From the NCBI GenBank assembly GCA_039024315.1, contig JBCCQN010000044.1, positions 1 through 43,627 of the forward strand: a DNA stretch of 43,627 nucleotides, in the 5' to 3' direction. The position numbers were made by a program, and so were the translations under genes. How positions within the stretch are numbered: position 1 is the stretch's first letter; every line of letters begins with the position of its first letter. The DNA is from JBCAWW01 sp039024315. Lineage in GTDB: Bacteria; Bacteroidota; Bacteroidia; J057. The notes under the pieces were generated by a model. It was not told the DNA's origin and did not search any database. It saw only the letters and a program-made list of their open reading frames with translations. Shown piece after piece: positions 1 through 7,374 of this stretch.

Positions 1-22
1 CCAGCAGGGGAAGAATCTATCG

Positions 23-54
23 ATTCGCTTGCGAATTTCCCCTCTTGGGAGGGG
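23..54. repeat. Two adjacent small hairpins at the left edge
   Basis: Two perfect inverted repeats sit back to back: ATTCGC-TT-GCGAAT (23-36) and CCCCTC-TTGG-GAGGGG (39-54), followed by a G-rich stretch. They lie about 110 bp beyond the stop of the imelysin gene and have no T-run on that strand, so they look more like intergenic repeat palindromes than a terminator. Whatever lies left of the window may use them. Confidence 0.45.
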
Positions 55-137
55 CCAGGGGTGGGCATGACACCATCAGAACATGATTTTTTACCACTTT
101 TTCGCTGAATAATCCCTTAGCTTGACGCGAATGCGAT

Positions 138-167
138 AGCTTTCGGGACGCGGAACGCTTATATCAA
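138..167 (+). repeat. Dispersed intergenic repeat copy 1 (composite)
   Basis: AGCTTTCGGGA (138-148) is half of the palindrome found complete at 25394 and 29540. It runs directly into CGCGGAACGCTTATATCAA (149-167), a 19-mer that recurs exactly, in the opposite orientation, at 29589-29607. The repeat covers the stop codon of the imelysin gene (164-166), so the reading frame ends inside it. Confidence 0.6.
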
Positions 168-1267
168 TCGCCATCGCCGTCTATGTAGTCAACATTGATA
201 CAGAGAATCTGCAACATGTCAACTTTCATCAACGGTACGTTTAGTTGGAGCTGATCATAAGCAGCCAAGAGGCTAATCACATCCGTTTCTACTTGCTCAG
301 CAAAGTTGGGATTCAAAGTGGCAATCGCTTCGCGACTGGCTTCAAATTGATTGTTGATTTGGGTACTGAGCAAAGTACCTTCTTCAGCCCTTTGTTGTTG
401 TAGATAATCTAGGTAGTCTTTGAGACTAGGACCTGTTTTACCATTGACTTCACCATTGAAAAAGGCTTGAGAAAAATCAAGCGCCTCGTTGAGAAGATCA
501 CGGCTAAAGTCGCCGCGGTACAAAGCCTCTACATTTTTGCTGAGAGGAGTACCAGAAAATACACCTCCTGGGATTCCTACCTTACCAGCACGCAAGTGCT
601 TTTCGTAATGGAAGATAAAGTCATTGACTACTAGGTCAACAGAGGCATTGGCATTGTTGCCGCTATTGTTGACAAAGCTATCTCTAAAACCACCCTCCCA
701 ATCAGCTAGTACTTCATCAGCGAGCGAGTTGATACGAGCCGCTAAATCGACAATGTATTGGCGATATTCAGCCGCCATCGCATCGCTAGTGTACTTTTCG
801 AGTATGGCTGCGTCGGTATCACCAACACCATAAAGCATATAATCTAAGGCTGGAAAGCCCTGACGATCTTTTTGCGAAGGTAAAATGAATTTATATTCGC
901 CAGATTCGATGTTTTCAATTATTCCTTCTACCTCTACTGGGTATGTATTGATAAAGTCAAGCATATCGAGTTCGCCCGCCTTACCTACGTCATAGATGCT
1001 GGTTTTTTGCCACTCAAGATAAGCGGTTTCCCAAGCGGTACGGAGGGTTTCGAGGCTTGAGGCATCAGGAGTATCATTGAAGGCAGCCGCTGCAGTCTCC
1101 AAATCCTCAGTTACTGCGACAAAGGCTTGAAAGCCTGGTATAATGATATTATCAGCCCAGTGAATCAACATAGGCTGACGATCAAAATCATCTACTTTAG
1201 GTTCTTCTGTGGGATCACAGGCGACGAACAATAAAGTAGGAAACAAAATCATGAGAAAGCGACGCAT
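164..1267 (-). CDS. Imelysin (peptidase M75-like) family lipoprotein
   Basis: This 367-residue secreted lipoprotein has a signal peptide ending in a lipobox with Cys17 (LLFVAC), so the mature protein should be anchored in the outer membrane facing the periplasm. The body is helical and resembles imelysin/IrpA-like proteins. The segment FPALDYMLYG near residues 136-146 sits where that family has its conserved GxHxxE-type motif; it is the variant common in Bacteroidota, without the canonical His. The family is linked to iron uptake, but its biochemistry is poorly defined and protease activity is doubtful. It is the last gene of a minus-strand set, after a DUF4856 lipoprotein and a di-haem peroxidase. 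A hairpin with a T-run lies just upstream of it, so its expression may be attenuated. The stop codon lies inside an intergenic repeat. The family call is firm; an iron role is inferred from family and neighbours. Confidence 0.85.
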   Translation of the reverse strand: MRRFLMILFPTLLFVACDPTEEPKVDDFDRQPMLIHWADNIIIPGFQAFVAVTEDLETAAAAFNDTPDASSLETLRTAWETAYLEWQKTSIYDVGKAGELDMLDFINTYPVEVEGIIENIESGEYKFILPSQKDRQGFPALDYMLYGVGDTDAAILEKYTSDAMAAEYRQYIVDLAARINSLADEVLADWEGGFRDSFVNNSGNNANASVDLVVNDFIFHYEKHLRAGKVGIPGGVFSGTPLSKNVEALYRGDFSRDLLNEALDFSQAFFNGEVNGKTGPSLKDYLDYLQQQRAEEGTLLSTQINNQFEASREAIATLNPNFAEQVETDVISLLAAYDQLQLNVPLMKVDMLQILCINVDYIDGDGD

Positions 1268-1279
1268 AGTATTTAGGAT

Positions 1280-1314
1280 AAAAACGCTGACAGAATTTTA
1301 CTCCTGTCAGCGTT
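1280..1314 (-). terminator. Intercistronic terminator-like hairpin between DUF4856 and imelysin genes
   Basis: The perfect 11-bp arms are AACGCTGACAG (1283-1293) and CTGTCAGCGTT (1304-1314), with a 10-nt loop. On the minus strand the stem is followed at once by a run of T (A-run 1280-1284 on the plus strand). It has the form of an intrinsic terminator or attenuator. It lies 15 nt after the DUF4856 stop and 12 nt before the imelysin start. Confidence 0.75.
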
Positions 1315-1328
1315 GAGGTTTGGATATC

Positions 1329-2558
1329 TTATTCGCCAGCTTGCGCTACCGTAAAGTCAAATTTGTCTGCAATTGTGTTAGACATAGCGTCGAGAGTTGC
1401 AGGAGTAACGTCCCAGAGGCCGTTAGTACCGCTCATCAAGTCGTCTAGAAGACCATCAACTTCTGCCTTAGTGAAGTAAGGAGTAGAAGTACCAGGAATA
1501 CGGGTAAACTGTAGGCTGTAGATGAAACCATAACCTTCAGATAGATCGTGGAAAGCAGCACCATAGTCAGGAGTGGTTAGATCAATACCATTCTTACCTT
1601 GCTGTAGGTAGTACACTGCACGGATGGCAATAACCTCAGACATTTTCTCACGGATGATGTCCGCTTGCTCATCACGAGTTTCGTAATCACCTGCAACGAT
1701 AGCAGCACGTCCTAGCTTGAAAGCTTGGTAAACTTCGTCAGCGATACCAGCAAAATCTGAATCACCTTCAACGCGGCCCATATACTTGTTCAAGAAAGCA
1801 TCGTCGCTACCGATGGTAGCATTAGGCTCAGCAGTGTTAGCAGAAGTACCGTAGATGTAACCATAAGCTTCGTCCCACTTGTGCTCCATGGTAGTATAAG
1901 ACTTACCATCAGTAACAGTACCCGCATCATTTAGCTCACGGTTATCAGCTTCATCAAGTACCGCAGTACCAAGGTAGTTATTAAGCATTTGATCAAGCAT
2001 CAAAGCACCGATCAAGCCTTTTACGACAGCCTGGTCATACTCAAGCCCTTTGGCGTTGATATAACGAGTTGAAGAACCATCAGCGATCTGACCCGCTTTA
2101 CCGGCTTCAGCCAATTCGTTTTCAGCAGGGAATACTTCGTCGATCTGAGCTTCGATCCAAGTTTCGAAATCAGCTTTGATAGCTGCAGCATCAACAGCGT
2201 TGCTAGAAAAGAAATCTCTAGAAGCAGCCACCTTGCCTTTTACGCTCTTATCAGAAGCATTTAGATCAGCATTGCTGTAAGGGTTTGCATCTCCACCTGA
2301 GGCGGTCTCGTTACGATACATCTCAAGAAGCAATTCTTTGGTAGCGTTGTCAAAATCTTTGAGGCTACCAGCCAACTCACCAGCCATCTGGATACGAGCT
2401 GTTTGACCGCTAAAAGATACGGTAGACTGACCATCACGGCTAAAAGCATAAGTAGCCGGATTGTCGATCATTATTTCGGGTGTTTTGTCACATGCTGTAA
2501 AAATTACTGCAAAAAGCAATGCGACAGGGAGGAAACGATTCATAAGTTTTTTGTTCAC
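1329..2558 (-). CDS. DUF4856 domain-containing lipoprotein
   Basis: This 409-residue lipoprotein has a signal peptide ending in FTAC (Cys23 counting from the GTG at 2558). The rest matches the DUF4856 family by overall composition: the N-terminal YAFSRDG...VSFSGQTARIQM segment, a long helical body and a C-terminal QFTRIPGT-type segment. DUF4856 proteins are typically found beside imelysin proteins in Bacteroidota, as here, and their function is unknown; a role in metal acquisition is inferred from that company. Two starts are possible. GTG at 2558 gives MNKKLMNRF, with a basic n-region; ATG at 2543 gives a shorter but still complete lipoprotein signal. Neither has a Shine-Dalgarno sequence. 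The 179-bp gap from the upstream peroxidase gene holds palindromes that could regulate it. Confidence 0.85.
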   Translation of the reverse strand: MNKKLMNRFLPVALLFAVIFTACDKTPEIMIDNPATYAFSRDGQSTVSFSGQTARIQMAGELAGSLKDFDNATKELLLEMYRNETASGGDANPYSNADLNASDKSVKGKVAASRDFFSSNAVDAAAIKADFETWIEAQIDEVFPAENELAEAGKAGQIADGSSTRYINAKGLEYDQAVVKGLIGALMLDQMLNNYLGTAVLDEADNRELNDAGTVTDGKSYTTMEHKWDEAYGYIYGTSANTAEPNATIGSDDAFLNKYMGRVEGDSDFAGIADEVYQAFKLGRAAIVAGDYETRDEQADIIREKMSEVIAIRAVYYLQQGKNGIDLTTPDYGAAFHDLSEGYGFIYSLQFTRIPGTSTPYFTKAEVDGLLDDLMSGTNGLWDVTPATLDAMSNTIADKFDFTVAQAGE

Positions 2559-2568
2559 TGTATTTATT

Positions 2569-2680
2569 TAGAATGATTCTAAAGAACTTAAATGAACCGC
2601 AAACTTAGAATGAATATTTTTAGAACAACATACCTAAAATTAGGTATTTTTAGGTATTTGGTAGCAGTTTATTGGCTACC
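2569..2680 (-). promoter_or_regulatory. Palindrome-rich leader of the DUF4856 gene (candidate operator)
   Basis: The gap before the DUF4856 gene holds four ordered elements. TAGAATGATTCTA (2569-2581) is a perfect palindrome around one base. TACCTAA-AA-TTAGGTA (2631-2646) has perfect 7-bp arms. TTAGGTATTT is repeated head to tail at 2640-2649 and 2650-2659. GGTAGC and GCTACC (2660-2665 and 2675-2680) form a hairpin. The TTAGG/CCTAA half-sites resemble those of DtxR-family metal repressors, although the arrangement differs from the classical box. The decamer TAAAATTAGG (2635-2644) recurs upstream of the peroxidase gene (4682-4691). A regulatory role is inference. Confidence 0.5.
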
Positions 2681-2737
2681 CAATTTTAAGTAAGATCTGG
2701 GCGGAGAAAATTGGAGGATTTTCCCGCAAAAATAAAA

Positions 2738-4657
2738 TCAATATTGTAAACGACGATCTAGGGAAAAGTGTTTGCTGCCAGGGTCAAAAGATGGCAATTT
2801 TTTTGGATAATGGGTGGTACCCACAGTATCAGTTAGGCTTTCCATAAAGCGAATGATAGCCGTTTGCTCCTCATCGGTCAAGCCCAAGGGATCTGCGCCC
2901 AAAGTTTGATGGGGTACTTCTAAGCCCATGCCAGCCCCTCCCCCTTGATTGTAAAAATTAAGTACTTCCCTGAGGGTTTCAAATACTCCGTTGTGCATAT
3001 ATGGAGCGGTGAGGGCGACATTACGGACTCCCACCGTCTTAAACGAGTAGCGATAGTGATCCGCCTGCTCATGATAGCGTTTGTTGAGGATACGCCCCTC
3101 GTCTTCATCCAATTTAGTGGCCTCTTTATCTGCTGGGACTCCTAAAACTTCCGTCTCGTTTTCATGATAGCTTGGAGGGACCAGGCCACTGAAGGTAGGA
3201 GGGAAGTGACAAGTACCGCAATTGGCTTTACCCATAAATAAATTAAATCCCTCAATCGCTAAGGGATCGAGTTCAGCCTTTTCTTGGCGGATATATTGAT
3301 CAAAAGGCGAATTAAAGCTGGTGAGCGTACGCACATAAGCGGTCATAGCCGAGACGATGGTATGGTGGCTCAGCAGTTGTTGATCATTTAGATTGGGATA
3401 CGCTTCGCGAAACAAAGCCATGTATTCACTACTTTCTTGGATCCGCTCGATCAGTTCGACGAAGTCAGTTTGAAATTCGCGCTCATTATGGAAGACATCT
3501 CTCAATTGGTTTTCGAGCTTGTCAGCCCTAAGATCGTAGAAGTGCCGTTGCGCATAGACCGAATTGAGCAAGGTGGGTGCATTGCGTGGCACGAAGGCTT
3601 GGCCACTGTTATCTAGACTACGTTTTAAGCCATCGGTAAAAGCCCGATTGGGCTGATGACAAGAGGCACAGGACATCTTGGCATCAGCAGACATGGCAGG
3701 CTCATAAAACAAAAACTTACCCAATTGCTTTTGCGCCTCGCTCTCCAAGGGCCTAGACTGATAGGTGAAGTAGAAGGAATTAAGAAAATCAGGCCCGAAA
3801 GGGCTACGGGCAGTATAATTGACGGATTGCTCACGAGAACTGAGTTCGTTATGGGTCTCGATCCCCATCTTGACTTGAAAGTCGCGTATACTGCCGTAAA
3901 GGGGATTGAGAAATTCGCGGATTAGGTGCATTCGATTTAAATCCTCAAAAGACCTATCCAAATTTTTTTGGGCCGCATCAAACAGTAGCATACTCTTTTG
4001 AAAAGCGTTCTGCGCAGCAGGTCTCACAAAGGGCTCGAACTGCTTAAAGTCTGCCTCCATCGCCGCCAGTGAAGCCTGAGCTTCGGGCAAAGCATTGAGC
4101 ATACCTGGGGTATCAAAACCCGTGATACCCAAAGCTAAAATCCGCACTATCTGAAAACTCATCGCTTCTAAAATAGAGCGATCATTGAGGTAGCGTTGTG
4201 ATTCATAATCTTGTAGGTCGGCGAGATGATTATGGAGGGTTTCTACCTTGTATTGTATGCCCCAATGATCCAGTTCATCTTCAGCGACCATTTCGTCTAA
4301 AACTTGCAAGCCTTCCGGCTCCAATATTTTGATATCTCGGCCAATCTGACGCACTACAGGCAGAGGCGCGCCATTGAAAAAATCCTTGGCAGCGTCTTCA
4401 TCGTAGAAAGTGAGTAGATATTCGAGTTTTTTGTAGGCGAGCCGCGTCTCTAAATGAGCCTCGCGGATAGCTTCATCACTAGCGGTATGATCGCTGGCGA
4501 CTTGCTTATAGTTTGCTACTACTTCTGCGAAGAACGCCCAGTTGCTGGCATAGTTCTGCTGAATTTGGGCGACCGCCTTCTTAGTTGAGCGTTCCCCGCT
4601 GGAGGGGATAAGCCCCAACAAAAACGCAAAAGCAAGTGAGAGATACTGCTTGGACAT
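2738..4657 (-). CDS. Di-haem cytochrome c peroxidase (CCP/MauG family) with helical N-terminal domain
   Basis: This 639-residue secreted protein begins with a Sec-type signal peptide of about 20 residues. The C-terminal half (about 290-630) is a classical bacterial cytochrome c peroxidase/MauG module. It has two haem c attachment motifs, CASCH (Cys330-His334) and CGTCH (Cys480-His484), and the YMHNG segment near residue 553 that supplies a haem ligand region in the family. Such enzymes reduce H2O2 in the periplasm using c-type cytochromes, or oxidise other substrates. The first roughly 270 residues are an extra all-helical domain, absent from the roughly 330-residue classical enzymes. Its NGAPLP and EPEGLQVLDEM segments are reminiscent of imelysin-type proteins (inference). 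It leads the minus-strand set peroxidase, DUF4856, imelysin. ATG at 4657 fits the signal peptide. Confidence 0.88.
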   Translation of the reverse strand: MSKQYLSLAFAFLLGLIPSSGERSTKKAVAQIQQNYASNWAFFAEVVANYKQVASDHTASDEAIREAHLETRLAYKKLEYLLTFYDEDAAKDFFNGAPLPVVRQIGRDIKILEPEGLQVLDEMVAEDELDHWGIQYKVETLHNHLADLQDYESQRYLNDRSILEAMSFQIVRILALGITGFDTPGMLNALPEAQASLAAMEADFKQFEPFVRPAAQNAFQKSMLLFDAAQKNLDRSFEDLNRMHLIREFLNPLYGSIRDFQVKMGIETHNELSSREQSVNYTARSPFGPDFLNSFYFTYQSRPLESEAQKQLGKFLFYEPAMSADAKMSCASCHQPNRAFTDGLKRSLDNSGQAFVPRNAPTLLNSVYAQRHFYDLRADKLENQLRDVFHNEREFQTDFVELIERIQESSEYMALFREAYPNLNDQQLLSHHTIVSAMTAYVRTLTSFNSPFDQYIRQEKAELDPLAIEGFNLFMGKANCGTCHFPPTFSGLVPPSYHENETEVLGVPADKEATKLDEDEGRILNKRYHEQADHYRYSFKTVGVRNVALTAPYMHNGVFETLREVLNFYNQGGGAGMGLEVPHQTLGADPLGLTDEEQTAIIRFMESLTDTVGTTHYPKKLPSFDPGSKHFSLDRRLQY

Positions 4658-4675
4658 GAAGAATTAACTTAAGGT

Positions 4676-4703
4676 GCGGTATAAAATTAGGGCTAGTTAC
4701 CGC
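4676..4703 (-). promoter_or_regulatory. Inverted repeat in the leader of the peroxidase gene
   Basis: The 6-bp arms GCGGTA (4676-4681) and TACCGC (4698-4703) flank a spacer that contains TAAAATTAGG (4682-4691), the decamer also found in the DUF4856 leader. The repeat is 19-46 nt upstream of the start codon, where an operator or leader hairpin would act. Function is inferred from position and sequence sharing only. Confidence 0.4.
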
Positions 4704-4762
4704 AAAAAGAAAGGCAAAGAGGGTGTTGATCTTAGCAAGAAAATGAGGAGAAAATTCTCAAA

Positions 4763-5053
4763 TCACTTCCAGTCAGAACGTAAATGCTTAATGGCAAGAA
4801 TTCTGATTTGAGGCTCTTCTACTTTGTATAGTATTACGATTGGAGGATGCTTTACGAAAGCTCGACGTATTCCTTCTTCTTTCGTATTTACAAACTGCCA
4901 TGCAAGGGGCTTGGCTTCAATCTCCAACAAGCAATCTCCAAGCGCATCGATCAACCTTTCTCCGCTACCTTGCTCACCAAAGAAGTCGATCAAAGTTAAG
5001 ATATCCTCTTTAGCCTCTTCAAGGATTACCAATTGGAATGCTCTATTTGCCAT
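4763..5053 (-). CDS. RelE/ParE superfamily toxin of a type II toxin-antitoxin pair
   Basis: This 96-residue protein has the fold signature of the RelE/ParE superfamily: an N-terminal helical hairpin (EEAKEDILTLIDFFGEQG), a basic central strand (GIRRAFVKHPP) and a C-terminal ILYKVEEPQIRILAIKHLRSD-like strand pair. RelE members cut mRNA on the ribosome; ParE members poison gyrase. The C-terminal strand pattern looks closer to ParE or the plasmid-stabilisation group, and the RelE catalytic set cannot be assigned by eye, so the target is open. The start overlaps the end of the antitoxin gene by 11 nt, which implies translational coupling. It is the last of four co-directed genes with an RNA ligase and an end-healing enzyme. 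Confidence 0.85.
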   Translation of the reverse strand: MANRAFQLVILEEAKEDILTLIDFFGEQGSGERLIDALGDCLLEIEAKPLAWQFVNTKEEGIRRAFVKHPPIVILYKVEEPQIRILAIKHLRSDWK

Positions 5054-5258
5054 TTAGCTCAGATTTTATCTGATCCCAAGTATAGGCTTTTGACTTTCCA
5101 CTCAAATATTTGGCATCACGCTCTTTTGCTTCAGTTATCCATTCCTCCAGCACTCTTTGTTCGGTTACTGATGGATCGATAGATGATGCAATGAAAGTGA
5201 TTAACTCCAGTCGTTCTTTGACTGAAAGACCTAATATGTATTGCTGTAATTCACTCAC
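5043..5258 (-). CDS. Antitoxin of the RelE/ParE-type pair (addiction module component family)
   Basis: This is a small acidic/basic protein of 71 residues if it starts at GTG 5258 (VSELQQYILGLSVKERLEL). The pattern LSVKERLELI...SSI near the N-terminus and EEWITEAKERDAKY...GKSKAYTWDQIKSEL at the C-terminus is that of the short addiction-module antitoxins paired with RelE/ParE toxins. They normally wrap the toxin and bind their own promoter. The frame stays open to a TTG at 5294, but that extension is hydrophobic and unlike the family, and it would cover a plausible promoter (TTTTTG, then TATATTTAG), so the GTG start is preferred. It overlaps the toxin start by 11 nt. Confidence 0.83.
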   Translation of the reverse strand: MSELQQYILGLSVKERLELITFIASSIDPSVTEQRVLEEWITEAKERDAKYLSGKSKAYTWDQIKSELNGK

Positions 5259-5323
5259 AACTAAATATACGTATTTGAAGGCAAAAAGTATCAATTAGCC
5301 TCTCAACAATCCAAGCATTATTG

Positions 5324-5353
5324 GGAAGGTGTAACTTGTCTGCCACACCTTCC
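5324..5353 (-). terminator. Strong hairpin between HD-Pnk and the antitoxin gene
   Basis: The perfect 9-bp arms GGAAGGTGT (5324-5332) and ACACCTTCC (5345-5353) begin 3 nt after the HD-Pnk stop codon. No T-run follows on the minus strand, so it may be a 3'-end stabilising structure, a partial attenuator or a structured RNA element rather than a full terminator. Confidence 0.5.
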
Positions 5354-5355
5354 TA

Positions 5356-6483
5356 TTAAATATGATACTCGATTTCATGCGCCTCGGTAGGCGTTGGGAT
5401 CTCTAGTTTGCGAATCAAGCGCTGGATCACTGCTTGAGGCACTGGATGAGGGCGATGCTGGTTTTGCTTCAGCAGCTGCTTATAAGGCACCTCGAGGTAG
5501 ATGATCTTGACCTTGGCGCCATAATCAGTGAATAATGATATCCACCTAGACCGCATATCCTTGGTGATATTGGTCGCATTGAACACAAAGGATTGCCGCT
5601 GACGCATCCAAAGCTTAGCTTGTTCCTTACCCATCTGGATCACCCGACCATTGCCCTTTTTGTCCGTAGGGTCAATTTTGTGAGCGCGACGAATATCGTC
5701 CAGAGACAAAATCGGCAACTCAAAATGACGCTTGATATAGGTATCCTTACCACTGCCGGGTAGAGCACACATCACATGGACCGAAAACTTACGATCGTCA
5801 AAAGGTTCATAATCGGGACTCATTTCCTCTCGGTTGAGATACAGAAAACGTCCATAATCAGAAGCAAATTGACGCGCTTGGCCCAGACATTGATTGGCTC
5901 GGCACAAATCCTCAAACATCTCTATCCGCAACAACATCTCCTCCTGATCATTGGAAATGCGTCCCAGCACGTCTGCCTTTGCCAAAAGTGCCAAATGAGC
6001 GGTATTAACCGAAAGACTAGCACGGATCACTTCCTTGGCCGGATGGCGCTTATCAATGGCCCAAAGGGGTAGACCATGCAGTCGCACCAGCTTACAGATT
6101 TGCTCCCGATGCGCAAAAGGCGTAGGAATGTCTTGATAGAGGATCTGACGAGCTGTGTACTCCCCTTTTTGGGCATGGCGCGGGGAGACAATGCGTTCGA
6201 CGCCCTCGATCATCTCACGACTGGTACAAGAACGCTTCTCGACATCATGCAAAAGGGCCGCGGTGAAAAGAATATGCTGTGATTGTTCATCTAAGTCCTG
6301 AAAAGCAGGCAAAGCAAGCAATTCTCTTACGACCATCTTGGTATGCGTCAAGACGTCCCCTTCGGCATGCCAAATCGGGTCCTGTGGCACCTCACGCATC
6401 TCTCTGAGCCAACTGAAGTTTGCTTCTAGTAGCCCCCAATCGGGCCCTTGGTCCGGCTCATAATATGGAAATTGCCAATTCAT
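5356..6483 (-). CDS. HD-Pnk: 2',3'-phosphoesterase (HD) fused to 5'-OH polynucleotide kinase
   Basis: This 375-residue two-domain enzyme heals broken RNA or DNA ends. The N-terminal HD-type phosphohydrolase domain (about 35-200) shows His47 in the LTHTK segment and the His79-Asp80 pair in TAALLHDVEK. The C-terminal P-loop kinase (about 235-375) has the Walker A GSGKDT near 243-248, the DDIR segment near 260 that should contain the general-base Asp, and an Arg-rich lid near the end. The architecture matches Runella slithyformis HD-Pnk, shown to remove 2',3'-cyclic and 3' phosphates and to phosphorylate 5'-OH ends. Homologues are often encoded with an ATP-dependent ligase, exactly as here: its ATG overlaps the ligase stop by 4 nt (ATGA), so the two are surely one operon. 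Confidence 0.9.
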   Translation of the reverse strand: MNWQFPYYEPDQGPDWGLLEANFSWLREMREVPQDPIWHAEGDVLTHTKMVVRELLALPAFQDLDEQSQHILFTAALLHDVEKRSCTSREMIEGVERIVSPRHAQKGEYTARQILYQDIPTPFAHREQICKLVRLHGLPLWAIDKRHPAKEVIRASLSVNTAHLALLAKADVLGRISNDQEEMLLRIEMFEDLCRANQCLGQARQFASDYGRFLYLNREEMSPDYEPFDDRKFSVHVMCALPGSGKDTYIKRHFELPILSLDDIRRAHKIDPTDKKGNGRVIQMGKEQAKLWMRQRQSFVFNATNITKDMRSRWISLFTDYGAKVKIIYLEVPYKQLLKQNQHRPHPVPQAVIQRLIRKLEIPTPTEAHEIEYHI

Positions 6484-7280
6484 GATGCAGAGAGATAAGA
6501 ATATGCATGCCAGTGATACTTCTCATAATCGATCAAAGTCGCCGGACGCCAAGTCTTGGTCCAGTGTTGATCGGTCTTTACGTGAGAAGCGCGTACCAAT
6601 TTGAAAAGACTATCAAATTCATTGCTCGCCACTGGCAGTTTCCCATCATTGGTCATAAAACTAGCGGCATTGCGCACGACAAAGCCTTCAGAGCAGCTTT
6701 TACCCGTTTGGGGATCATAGCCACCAAGGAGACCAGCAGTTTCTACACTTTCTTCCCAGCTACAGCCGAGGTTAGCTTTGAACCAGGCGGCTAGGGCGTC
6801 ATTTTCGTTATGGGCCTCTTCGAGGAACGCTTGTAATGGGTAAAGGATTGGGCGTTCTGGGACAGTAGGCAAATCTAAAAGAGCCGCGTAAAACTTTACT
6901 TCCTCCCAAGATAACCAGCGTTGGCCCTCTCTGACGGCAAATACGTAGAAATAAGACTCTAAATCACGGTAGGCGATGGAGTGAATGCCATACATATTCT
7001 CGCCAAAGATCTCGAGTTCTTTGAGGTCATTTTTGATCAGTTGCCAGCGCTCACGCATGGGTTTGTCCCAAGGATGTACAGTGGGACTGGTATGCGAGCG
7101 AGCGAAGACTCCTTTTTTGCTAAAGCAATTATTTTGTCCGTCGAGCTTCTCCGTCAGGACCAGCGATTCCATATCGGCAAATGCCCGGACATATCCGTCC
7201 GGCATAAATCGATCATCGGAAGTGGTCCCCAAGCTGATATGTGCGTGGAGGCTACGACAATATTTTTTAGAGAGATTCAC
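6480..7280 (-). CDS. ATP-dependent RNA ligase, partner of HD-Pnk
   Basis: This 266-residue nucleotidyltransferase-type ligase has motif I EKLDG with the lysine expected to be adenylated at residue 45 (K-x-D-G), then GVFARSH, motif III FGENMYG near 90, motif IV EGFVVRN near 198 and motif V KLVR near 225. It would seal the 5'-PO4/3'-OH ends made by HD-Pnk. The GTTSDDR segment 27 residues before the lysine is typical of these small bacterial ligases. The open frame runs back to a TTG at 7334, but the extra residues look unlike the family. GTG at 7280 gives MNLSKKYCRS, which matches the family's usual short basic N-terminus, so it is chosen. It is first in the operon, with HD-Pnk overlapping its stop. 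Confidence 0.87.
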   Translation of the reverse strand: MNLSKKYCRSLHAHISLGTTSDDRFMPDGYVRAFADMESLVLTEKLDGQNNCFSKKGVFARSHTSPTVHPWDKPMRERWQLIKNDLKELEIFGENMYGIHSIAYRDLESYFYVFAVREGQRWLSWEEVKFYAALLDLPTVPERPILYPLQAFLEEAHNENDALAAWFKANLGCSWEESVETAGLLGGYDPQTGKSCSEGFVVRNAASFMTNDGKLPVASNEFDSLFKLVRASHVKTDQHWTKTWRPATLIDYEKYHWHAYSYLSAS

Positions 7281-7374
7281 TTTTCTAATATTGTAATTTG
7301 ACAAACACGAGCGAGCGTACTTTGAGGGGATCAAAGGCTCGTTTGAAAAAGAGGTGTTTGGAAAAAATTACATC

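Noticed and set aside
4763..5258. Naming the pair RelBE or ParDE
   Set aside because: The toxin cannot be assigned to the RNase or gyrase branch from visible residues, and the antitoxin is of the short addiction-module type rather than clear RelB or ParD.
5259..5294. Longer antitoxin starting at TTG 5294
   Set aside because: The added residues are hydrophobic and unlike the family, and the extension would cover the probable promoter.
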